From Wenzhouxiangella sp. (GTDB taxonomy: Bacteria; Pseudomonadota; Gammaproteobacteria; Xanthomonadales; Wenzhouxiangellaceae), in NCBI GenBank assembly GCA_007123575.1, contig SKKV01000123.1, positions 1-46,990 on the forward strand: 46,990 bases of DNA. Reading direction: 5' to 3'. Both the position numbers and the translations under genes were made by a program. Positions 16,761 to 23,505 of the stretch are shown here, one piece after another. Position 1 is the stretch's first letter; every line of letters begins with the position of its first letter. The notes under the pieces were generated by a model. That model made no database searches. It had not been told where the DNA came from and was given only the letters and a program-made list of their open reading frames with translations.

Positions 16761-17786
16761 TTGGTTGCTTGGTGGCCCTGGCTTTTGGTCCCTTTGGCCG
16801 GCGCGATTACCCTGCTGGTAACACCGTTCCTGCGTAGCCGTCTTGAAACGGCCGGCATGCTGGACCTGCCGGGGCGCCGGCGAAGCCATCGTCAGCCCAC
16901 CCCTCGTGGCGGCGGACTGGCCATGGCAGCGGGCCTGCTTCCGGTCTTGACGATCCTCGCCTGGCTGGACCCGCCATTGATGCTGGTGCCACTGCTGCTG
17001 ACGGCTGCGTTGGCTCTGGTGGGTGGCCTGGATGACCGATTTGGACTCAGCGTTGTTTGTCGAATGGCAGTGCAGTTTTTTCTGGCCGGCTTACTGCTTT
17101 GGTCGGTCGCGGGGGTCAGCGTTTTGCCTCTGGGCGAGCTGGAGCTTGAAGTGCCATGGCTGTGGACGAGCCTGGCTGTAGTCGGGGTCGTCTGGCTCAT
17201 CAATCTGCACAACTTCATGGACGGTTCCGATGGTCTGGCCAGTAGCCAGGGAGCTTGGTGTGGGCTAATGTTCGGCGCGATTTTTGGTCTGAGCGGTCAG
17301 CCTGTGTTGGCGTCGGCAAGCCTTTCATTTGCCGTGGTCTGCCTGGCCTTTCTGATTTGGAATCATCCCCCCGCCAGGCTGTTCATGGGCGACTCGGGTT
17401 CGCTGTTGATTGGCGGCGTTGTCTCCTGGATGCTGCTGCTGGCTGTCTCGACCGGTGCGGCCAGTCCCTGGCTGGGCATGATCGTGGCCTCGGTGTTCGC
17501 GGTTGATGCGACCCTGACTTTGCTGCTCAGAGTGCTTCGCGGGGAGCGATGGTATACTCCGCATCGTCAACATGCCTATCAGCGGCTGATTGCCTGCGGC
17601 TGGAGCCATGGGCAAGTGTTGGGACTTTACCTATGCACCAACCTGGTGTTGGTCTTGCCGATAACACTGGCCGCTTTGTTCTATCCGCCGATTGACGTCT
17701 GGTTGGCCGGATTGCTGTTGGCCCTGCTCGCAGTGTTTTGGGCAATGATTCAGTTCGTCACCAACGGAGTCCAGACAGCCGCATGA
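16761..17786 (+). CDS. wbpL: Polyprenyl-phosphate N-acetylhexosamine-1-phosphate transferase (WbpL/WecA family)
   Basis: This membrane enzyme transfers an amino-sugar-1-phosphate from a UDP-sugar to undecaprenyl phosphate, the first step of O-antigen or similar glycan assembly. There are about 10 hydrophobic segments. Motifs of the family are RRSHRQPTPRGGGLA, the metal-binding GGLDDRFGLS, NLHNFMDGSDGLA, FMGDSGSLLIG, and the late cytoplasmic HRQHAYQRL typical of the WbpL branch. The TTG start (341 residues) is supported by GGGAG 7 bases upstream, within lapB's last codons. It overlaps the dehydratase gene by ATGA. The exact sugar cannot be read from sequence. Confidence 0.88.
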   Translation: MVAWWPWLLVPLAGAITLLVTPFLRSRLETAGMLDLPGRRRSHRQPTPRGGGLAMAAGLLPVLTILAWLDPPLMLVPLLLTAALALVGGLDDRFGLSVVCRMAVQFFLAGLLLWSVAGVSVLPLGELELEVPWLWTSLAVVGVVWLINLHNFMDGSDGLASSQGAWCGLMFGAIFGLSGQPVLASASLSFAVVCLAFLIWNHPPARLFMGDSGSLLIGGVVSWMLLLAVSTGAASPWLGMIVASVFAVDATLTLLLRVLRGERWYTPHRQHAYQRLIACGWSHGQVLGLYLCTNLVLVLPITLAALFYPPIDVWLAGLLLALLAVFWAMIQFVTNGVQTAA

Positions 17787-19681
17787 GAGATCGGGTAGAT
17801 CGTCGTCCGAACTGGCTTAATCTGCGCATCGTCGTCATTTTGCATGATTTATGCATGATCGCGCTGGCCTGGTCGGCTGCCCGCATCGGTACGCTCTGGT
17901 TGCTGGGCGAGCCCTCCTTGAGCTGGCAGCAGCTTGCCCTTGAAATCAACCTCGTTTTGCTTTGCCAGGGCTTCTTGCAGTGGCGAGCCGGGCTGTATCG
18001 CGGTGTCTGGCGTTTCGCCAGCCTCCCGGACCTGGCGAACCTGGTGCGAGCAGCCATTCTCGGTGCCGTCGCTGGAGCCGCCGTGCTATTGGTGCTCAGT
18101 GCGCCGATCGAGCTGATGGTGCTGATGGTCTGGATCTTCCCGGTGCTCCTGGCACTGGGGCTGGGCCTGCCGCGCCTGACCTACCGCGTGTTCAAGGACA
18201 TGCGCCTGGAGGTGCATCGGCGCCGCCTGACCCAGCGCACCTTGATTCTGGGTGCCGGGCGCTCTGGCCGCCTACTGTTGCCGGAGCTTCGCCGCCGCGG
18301 CGGCTACGATGTCGTAGGCTTCCTGGATGACAAGAAAAGCCTGCGCAATACCGAGATTTCTCGGGTGCCGGTGCTGGGGACCATTGAAAAGCTGCCGCGG
18401 GTTGCGCGTGAGGCTGCCATCGACCTGGTTGTGATCGCGATCCCGTCGGCGACTAATCAGCAGATGCAGCGCGTGGTTGAGATCTGTGAGCGGGCCGAAG
18501 TCGATTTCAAAACCTTGCCCACCCTGACCGAGCTGGGTAACAGCTTTACCCGATTCGACGACCTGAAACCCGTTGCCATCGATGACCTGCTCGGGCGTGA
18601 GCCGGTATCGCTGGATTGGGAGTCGATCCGCAGCGGTCTGGCTGGCAAGCGCGTGCTGGTGACCGGCGGCGGCGGTTCCATCGGCGCCGAGCTCTGTCGT
18701 CAGATCGCGCGCCTGGATCCTGCAACGCTGCTGGTGTTGGATAACAGTGAATACAACCTCTACCGAGTCGACTATCGCTTGCGCGGCGAGTTTCGCGAGC
18801 TGGTCGTCGAGACCGTGCTCGGCGACGCTGCCGATTCGGCAACGATAGAGCATGTGATGGCCCGAGTGCGGCCGCAGGTAGTCTTCCACGCCGCTGCCTA
18901 CAAGCATCTGCCGATGCTGCAAAACCAGGTTCGCGAAGCATTTCGCAATAACGTGATCGGCACCCGCCGGGTCGCCGACGCGGCCGATCGCTTCGGTGCC
19001 GAGACTTTTGTCCTGATCTCCACTGACAAGGCGGTCAACCCCAGTAATGTCATGGGCGCGACCAAGCGCGTGGCCGAGCTCTACTGCCAGCAGATCAATC
19101 GTCGGTCCGATACGCGTTTCATCACCGTGCGCTTTGGCAACGTACTCAATTCGACCGGCTCAGTCGTTCCGCTATTCAATGAACAGATCCGCCGTGGCGG
19201 GCCAGTCACTGTCACCCACCCCGAGATTACCCGCTATTTCATGACCATCGCGGAGGCTGGGCAGCTTATTCTCCAGGCCGGCGTGCTGGGTAAAGGTGGT
19301 GAGGTGTTTGTTCTTGACATGGGCGAGCCTGTGCGGATCAGCTACCTGGCCGAACAACTGATTCGTTTGGCCGGAAAAGAGCCTGGCCGAGATATTGAGA
19401 TCGTCTACACTGGCCTTCGGCCAGGAGAGAAACTGTTCGAGGAGCTTTTCCACGCACACGAGTCTTACGCCAAGACTGCGCACGAGAAGATCCTGCTGAC
19501 CCGCCAAAGCGACCGTGTTTGCGCCGGGCTGGAAGATAGCCTGCGTCTGGCCGAAAAGGGCGTACGCCAGTACGACAGCAACGTGCTGCGCCAGGTGCTG
19601 CTTGATCTGGTCCCCGAGATGGGTCAGCCGAAGCCGCCGCGCAAGAAGATCGTATCCATCGAACGCAAGGCCGCTTCCTGA
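17783..19681 (+). CDS. wbpM: Membrane-bound nucleotide-sugar 4,6-dehydratase (WbpM/CapD family)
   Basis: A 632-residue protein of the large WbpM type. About four membrane helices occupy residues 20-130; a first Rossmann domain begins at TLILGAGRSGRLLL; the catalytic short-chain dehydrogenase domain starts at KRVLVTGGGGSIGAEL near 290. The active region reads STDKAVNPSNVMGATK: the usual Tyr of YxxxK is replaced by Met, as known for WbpM and FlaA1. GLRPGEKLFEEL is a further family motif. These enzymes convert UDP-GlcNAc to the 4-keto-6-deoxy sugar used for rare amino sugars. I chose ATG 17783, overlapping the previous stop; the frame is open 45 bases upstream. Confidence 0.92.
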   Translation: MRDRVDRRPNWLNLRIVVILHDLCMIALAWSAARIGTLWLLGEPSLSWQQLALEINLVLLCQGFLQWRAGLYRGVWRFASLPDLANLVRAAILGAVAGAAVLLVLSAPIELMVLMVWIFPVLLALGLGLPRLTYRVFKDMRLEVHRRRLTQRTLILGAGRSGRLLLPELRRRGGYDVVGFLDDKKSLRNTEISRVPVLGTIEKLPRVAREAAIDLVVIAIPSATNQQMQRVVEICERAEVDFKTLPTLTELGNSFTRFDDLKPVAIDDLLGREPVSLDWESIRSGLAGKRVLVTGGGGSIGAELCRQIARLDPATLLVLDNSEYNLYRVDYRLRGEFRELVVETVLGDAADSATIEHVMARVRPQVVFHAAAYKHLPMLQNQVREAFRNNVIGTRRVADAADRFGAETFVLISTDKAVNPSNVMGATKRVAELYCQQINRRSDTRFITVRFGNVLNSTGSVVPLFNEQIRRGGPVTVTHPEITRYFMTIAEAGQLILQAGVLGKGGEVFVLDMGEPVRISYLAEQLIRLAGKEPGRDIEIVYTGLRPGEKLFEELFHAHESYAKTAHEKILLTRQSDRVCAGLEDSLRLAEKGVRQYDSNVLRQVLLDLVPEMGQPKPPRKKIVSIERKAAS

Positions 19682-19683
19682 GC

Positions 19684-20718
19684 ATGAACCGACTTCGTCC
19701 AACCATTGACTGGCCCCGGGGTCAGGTCGTATCGATGGAACATCATTCCGAGGTGCTCGTTGGTAACCCGCTTGGTGACCCAGCTCGGCGAGAGCACCCG
19801 GTCTACCTGCCTCCGGGCTATTGCGATTCTGAGCAGCGCCGCTACCCGGTGCTCTGGTCATTGGCCGCCTACACCAACGCCGGACCTGGCCAAGTGGCCT
19901 GGCGAAACCAGGGCGAAACCCTGCCGCAGCGCCTCGACCGGCTGATCGGAACCGGCAAGATGCCGCCGGTTATTGTTGTTTTTCCCGACTGCTACACGGC
20001 CCTGGGTGGCAACCAGTACGTTAACAGCGCGGCAATGGGCGCATACGCTGACTACCTGATCGAAGAGTTGATACCGGCAGTGGATACGCGCTTCCAAACC
20101 ATTGCCGAACCTGCCGCCCGGGCTGCGTTCGGCAAATCCTCGGGCGGCTTCGGTGCATTGCACTACGCCATGGCCCACCCCGGTCATTTCGCCGCAGTGG
20201 CCAGCCATGCGGGTGATTGCGGCTTCGATCGCGTCTATGTCCGCGATTTTCCCCTTGCCTGTGACGTGTTGGCCCGGCATGACGGCGATATCGAAGCCTT
20301 TGTACGCGGCTTCTGGCGCGACCGACGCCCGGGCGGCGCGGCTTTTCATACCTTGATGACGCTTTGCCTGGCCGCCAGCTATTCGCCAGATGAAACCCAG
20401 CCTCTGGGGCTGAGGCTGCCCTTTGACCTCAGTACCTGCCGGATGGATCCGGAAACTTGGCAGCGTTGGCTGAGTTTTGATCCGCTAGAGCGGGCGCCCG
20501 CTGCGCTGGATGCGCTCAACGGCCTAGGCGGGCTGTGGATAGACGTCGGGTCGCGCGACCAGTATTTCATTCACTACGGCACGCGGGAACTTAGCCAGCT
20601 TTTGACGAGCGCAGGCGTGAGTCATGAGTTCGAAGAGTTTGACGGGACTCACTCCGGCATTGATTGGCGCTATGATCACTCGCTGCCTTGGATGGTGGCA
20701 CGCTTGAAAATCGAGTAA
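19684..20718 (+). CDS. Putative esterase (alpha/beta hydrolase, esterase D/Fes-like)
   Basis: The 344-residue protein looks like the Esterase (PF00756) family. The nucleophile elbow is GKSSGG in AAFGKSSGGFGALHYAM, near residues 148-160. The likely catalytic His is in FDGTHSGIDWRYD near the C-terminus, and the acid is likely in WIDVGSRDQYFIHYG. No signal peptide or membrane segment is seen, so it should be cytoplasmic. It starts two bases after wbpM, which suggests the same transcript. A second ATG at 19735 follows a purine-rich stretch and would shorten it by 17 residues. Substrate unknown; removal of acyl groups from glycans is only a guess from context. Confidence 0.85.
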   Translation: MNRLRPTIDWPRGQVVSMEHHSEVLVGNPLGDPARREHPVYLPPGYCDSEQRRYPVLWSLAAYTNAGPGQVAWRNQGETLPQRLDRLIGTGKMPPVIVVFPDCYTALGGNQYVNSAAMGAYADYLIEELIPAVDTRFQTIAEPAARAAFGKSSGGFGALHYAMAHPGHFAAVASHAGDCGFDRVYVRDFPLACDVLARHDGDIEAFVRGFWRDRRPGGAAFHTLMTLCLAASYSPDETQPLGLRLPFDLSTCRMDPETWQRWLSFDPLERAPAALDALNGLGGLWIDVGSRDQYFIHYGTRELSQLLTSAGVSHEFEEFDGTHSGIDWRYDHSLPWMVARLKIE

Positions 20719-20761
20719 GCCGCCGGCATTGTTCTGGACAGTTGATCAATTCTCCTATCTT

Positions 20762-21337
20762 ATGCTTACGATCACACCTGCAGCTCGCGACTACTTCTCT
20801 CGTCTGCTGGAAAAGCAGCCTGACGGCACCAATCTTCGCTTGCGAACGATCAACTCTGGCACGCCGGCCGCCGACGTTGAACTGACCTACTGTGCGGCAG
20901 CGGCCGAGCAGGGCAGCGATCAGCCCGTGGACTGTCAGACCTTCGTTCTGTTCGTGGATGCCGATAGCGCGGCTGCTCTCGACGGCGCAATGATCGACTT
21001 TGAATCCAGCGCCATGGGCGGGGAGTTGTCCATTCGAGCCCCGGGTCTCAAGGGTGCCAAGCCCGATGCCGATGCCCCGTTGCGCAAACGGGTCGAGTGG
21101 GTGCTGGAGGCCAGGATCAATCCGATGGTGGCTTCGCACGGCGGGGTCGTGGGGCTGGTGGAAGTGACCGATGAACGTGATGTGGTACTCCAGTTCGGCG
21201 GTGGCTGCCACGGCTGCGGCATGGTAGACGTCACCCTCAAGCAGGGCATTGAAACGACCATGAAGCAGGAAGTGCCTGAAATCCGCCAGGTCATAGACGC
21301 CACCGACCACGCCAGCGGTGAGAACCCCTATTATTGA
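20762..21337 (+). CDS. nfuA: Fe-S cluster biogenesis protein NfuA
   Basis: NfuA carries and delivers [4Fe-4S] clusters. The N-terminal half is the degenerate A-type scaffold (starting MLTITPAARDYFSRLL, with NSGTPAADVELTYC); the C-terminal Nfu domain contains INPMVASHGG and the cluster-binding CxxC in GGGCHGCGM (Cys149 and Cys152). The ATG at 20762 gives 191 residues, the same as E. coli NfuA; the frame is open 33 bases upstream to a TTG. Its end faces the cytochrome gene on the other strand 43 bases away. Confidence 0.96.
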   Translation: MLTITPAARDYFSRLLEKQPDGTNLRLRTINSGTPAADVELTYCAAAAEQGSDQPVDCQTFVLFVDADSAAALDGAMIDFESSAMGGELSIRAPGLKGAKPDADAPLRKRVEWVLEARINPMVASHGGVVGLVEVTDERDVVLQFGGGCHGCGMVDVTLKQGIETTMKQEVPEIRQVIDATDHASGENPYY

Positions 21338-21356
21338 ATTACTTTGCTACCGAAGC

Positions 21357-21377
21357 GCCTACCGCTAACCGGCAGGC
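21357..21377. other. Inverted repeat between convergent nfuA and cytochrome genes
   Basis: GCCTACCG (21357-21364) and CGGCAGGC (21370-21377) pair with one A/C mismatch around a five-base loop. It lies between the stops of two convergent genes, where a bidirectional terminator is expected. No T-run is present on either strand, so this is weak evidence. Confidence 0.3.
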
Positions 21378-21380
21378 CCA

Positions 21381-21728
21381 CTAGCGTCGGCGGCCGCGCG
21401 GCATATCGATCAGGTGACTTTCCTGGCGCGAATACCAGGCAGCTAGATCACGTATGTCGCGGTCGCTCAGGTCGCCGGCAAACGGCGCCATGATGGCATT
21501 ATCACGGTCGCCCGAGCGATAGGCCTTGAGGGCAAACTCGAGGTAGTCGGCGTGCTGCCCGCCCAGCTTCGGATAGTCTGGGGCCAGCACCAGGTTGCCG
21601 TCGACGCCATGACAGGCCGCACAGACCTCAGTGGCGATTTCCTGGCCGCGCGCCGGATTGCCGGCGATCGCGTTCAGGCTGAGAAACAGCAGACCAGCTC
21701 CGAAAAGCGAAATGACGACTGATTTCAT
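21381..21728 (-). CDS. Periplasmic monohaem cytochrome c (c4/c553-like)
   Basis: A 115-residue class I cytochrome c. A signal peptide covers about residues 1-22 (VVISLFGAGLLFLSLNAIAG, cleavage after AIA). The haem site CAACH is at about 36-40, and the axial Met is likely the one in NAIMAPFAGDLSD. GGQHADYLEFALKAYRSGDR is the usual segment of the c4/c553 group. It is expected to carry electrons in the periplasm. The start ATG overlaps the stop of the upstream cytochrome gene (TAATG), so the two are coupled. The tail is basic (PRGRRR). Confidence 0.9.
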   Translation of the reverse strand: MKSVVISLFGAGLLFLSLNAIAGNPARGQEIATEVCAACHGVDGNLVLAPDYPKLGGQHADYLEFALKAYRSGDRDNAIMAPFAGDLSDRDIRDLAAWYSRQESHLIDMPRGRRR

Positions 21729-22054
21729 TACTGGCTATCTCCCAATTCGGACAGGTAGGCGGCGATGTCCAGAATATCCTGGTCGGACAGGGTGTTGCCC
21801 TGGGCCTGCATGGTCGGATGGCGCCGCTCTCCCGAGCGATAAGCGCGCAGCGCAGTCACGATGTAGCCTTCGCTCTGCCCACCGATGCGGGGCACGGAGT
21901 AGGTGGGATAGACGTTCTGGTGGAACGGGATGCCATGGCAGCCAGCGCAGGTGAAGGCGATTATGCGGCCATGCTCGGGATCTCCGCGCTCGGCCATGAC
22001 GGGTGCGGCCATTGCGCCGCAGAGTGCGGCGACAGTAAGCAGTTTTTTGATCAT
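21728..22054 (-). CDS. Periplasmic monohaem cytochrome c (c4/c553-like), first gene of the pair
   Basis: A 108-residue cytochrome c with a signal peptide (MIKKLLTVAALCGAMAAPVMA, cleavage near residue 21), haem motif CAGCH at about 36-40, and axial Met in HPTMQAQGNTLSDQD. The GGQSEGYIVTALRAYRSGER segment parallels its neighbour, so the two probably arose by duplication, like two halves of a dihaem cytochrome c4 kept as separate proteins. The frame is open far upstream, but only this ATG gives a signal peptide. A perfect TATAAT lies on the - strand 40 bases before the start. Confidence 0.9.
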   Translation of the reverse strand: MIKKLLTVAALCGAMAAPVMAERGDPEHGRIIAFTCAGCHGIPFHQNVYPTYSVPRIGGQSEGYIVTALRAYRSGERRHPTMQAQGNTLSDQDILDIAAYLSELGDSQ

Positions 22055-22253
22055 CAGAAGGCGCCAATATCGGGTCAAAGCGTCAAGTCTTCCATTATAG
22101 CGAGGCTGGCCCTCGTCTGGGTAGCCTTTCCAAAGTCGATTGCTACGCAGAGCGGCGCGGTCAATCCCGTTGGGCAAACAAATCTTGATCGGCCGACAGA
22201 ACTGATGAACTACAATAGCTCGCTGTTGTTCACCTTTTTGGATACACAGCCTG
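22055..22253. other. Divergent intergenic region between cytochrome operon and glutaryl-CoA dehydrogenase
   Basis: This 199-base gap separates two divergent genes. Besides the - strand TATAAT it contains TACAAT on the + strand at 22211-22216, a candidate -10 box for the dehydrogenase, with TTGATC at 22185 spaced too far (20 bases) for a standard promoter. No open frame with coding character was seen. Confidence 0.4.
22094..22099 (-). promoter_or_regulatory. Probable -10 box of the cytochrome operon
   Basis: On the - strand this reads TATAAT, about 40 bases before the ATG at 22054. No good -35 box is found at 16-18 bases, so an activator may be needed. Confidence 0.4.
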
Positions 22254-23417
22254 ATGCCAGCCTTGGATCCCCTAGATCTTTTTGATATCAACGCCGAGCT
22301 CAGCGAAGAAGAGCAAATGATTCGCGACAGCGTCGCCCGTTTTGTTGATGAGAAAGCCCTGCCGTTGATCGCAGATTGTTTCGACGCGGGCCGCTTCCCG
22401 AGCGAGCTGATCAGCGAAGTAGCTGATCTGGGCTTGCTGGGTTCCAGCCTTGAAGGCTATGGCTGTGCCGGTCTGAACGCGGTGAGCTATGGGTTGATCT
22501 GCCAGGAACTGGAACGCGGCGACTCCGGACTTCGCAGTTTCGTGTCGGTGCAATCTTCGCTGTGCATGTACCCGATTTACGCTTTTGGCTCGGAAGCGCA
22601 GAAGCAGCGCTGGCTGCCGGACATGGCGGCTGGCAAGGCCATCGGCTGCTTTGGCCTGACCGAGCCGCACGGCGGCTCTGATCCAGCCAACATGAAAACC
22701 CACGCGCGCCGCGATGGTGACGACTGGATTCTCAACGGCGCCAAGATGTGGATTACCAACGGCACGATTGCCGATCTGGCCATCGTCTGGGCGCGCACCG
22801 AGGATGGCATTCAAGGTTTCATCGTCGAAAAGGGCTTCAAGGGGTTCGAAGCGCGCGACATTCGCGCCAAGATGTCGCTGCGCGCATCGGTGACCTCCGA
22901 ACTGTATTTCGACAACGTTCGCATTCCTGACGCCAATCGCTTGCCTAATGTGATTGGCCTGAAAGGCCCGCTGTCCTGCCTGAGCCAGGCCCGCTACGGG
23001 ATAACCTGGGGGCCGGTCGGTTCGGCCATTGCCTGCCTAAAGGAAGCGCTGGACTACACTGCCGACCGAGAACTGTTCAAGCGGCCGCTGGCCGCTAACC
23101 AGGCGGTGCAGATTCGCCTGGCTGATCATGCCCGGCGGATCACCTTGGCCCAGCTGATGAGCCTGCGCCTGGGGCGGCTCAAGGACGCCGGAAAGGTTCA
23201 CCCAACCCAGATCTCGATGGCCAAGTGGAACAACGTGCGCATGGCCCTGGACATCGCCCGCGACTGCCGCGACCTGCTCGGCGGCTCGGGTATCACGCTG
23301 GAATATGTCGCTATCCGACACGCGCTGAACCTGGAGTCGGTGATTACCTACGAGGGTACGGAAACCGTGCATCAACTGGTGGTGGGGCGCGAACTAACGG
23401 GGCATAACGCGTTTTAG
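22254..23417 (+). CDS. gcdH: Glutaryl-CoA dehydrogenase
   Basis: An acyl-CoA dehydrogenase of the glutaryl-CoA branch, which oxidises and decarboxylates glutaryl-CoA to crotonyl-CoA in lysine/tryptophan breakdown. The FAD/substrate motifs CFGLTEPHGGSDPANM and KMWITNG are present. The substrate-carboxylate Arg is likely in SGLRSFVSVQSSL. The catalytic base is Glu367 in ITYEGTETVHQL. The C-terminal half has RDLLGGSGITLEY. 387 residues is normal. The ATG lies after a weak GGAT only. The next gene, an E1 component, follows after 88 bases. Confidence 0.92.
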   Translation: MPALDPLDLFDINAELSEEEQMIRDSVARFVDEKALPLIADCFDAGRFPSELISEVADLGLLGSSLEGYGCAGLNAVSYGLICQELERGDSGLRSFVSVQSSLCMYPIYAFGSEAQKQRWLPDMAAGKAIGCFGLTEPHGGSDPANMKTHARRDGDDWILNGAKMWITNGTIADLAIVWARTEDGIQGFIVEKGFKGFEARDIRAKMSLRASVTSELYFDNVRIPDANRLPNVIGLKGPLSCLSQARYGITWGPVGSAIACLKEALDYTADRELFKRPLAANQAVQIRLADHARRITLAQLMSLRLGRLKDAGKVHPTQISMAKWNNVRMALDIARDCRDLLGGSGITLEYVAIRHALNLESVITYEGTETVHQLVVGRELTGHNAF

Positions 23418-23505
23418 AAGGCCCGGGAACAGGTAAGACGGAAGAAGGGAGAGGAGGCGGTTTGGCGATGGTTTTGGGCCAAGTGCGGGTAGGCGAGGAT
23501 CTGGC

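Noticed and set aside
20719..20761. A sigma-70 promoter in front of nfuA (TTGTTC/TATCTT)
   Set aside because: The boxes are 21 bases apart, too far for a standard promoter.
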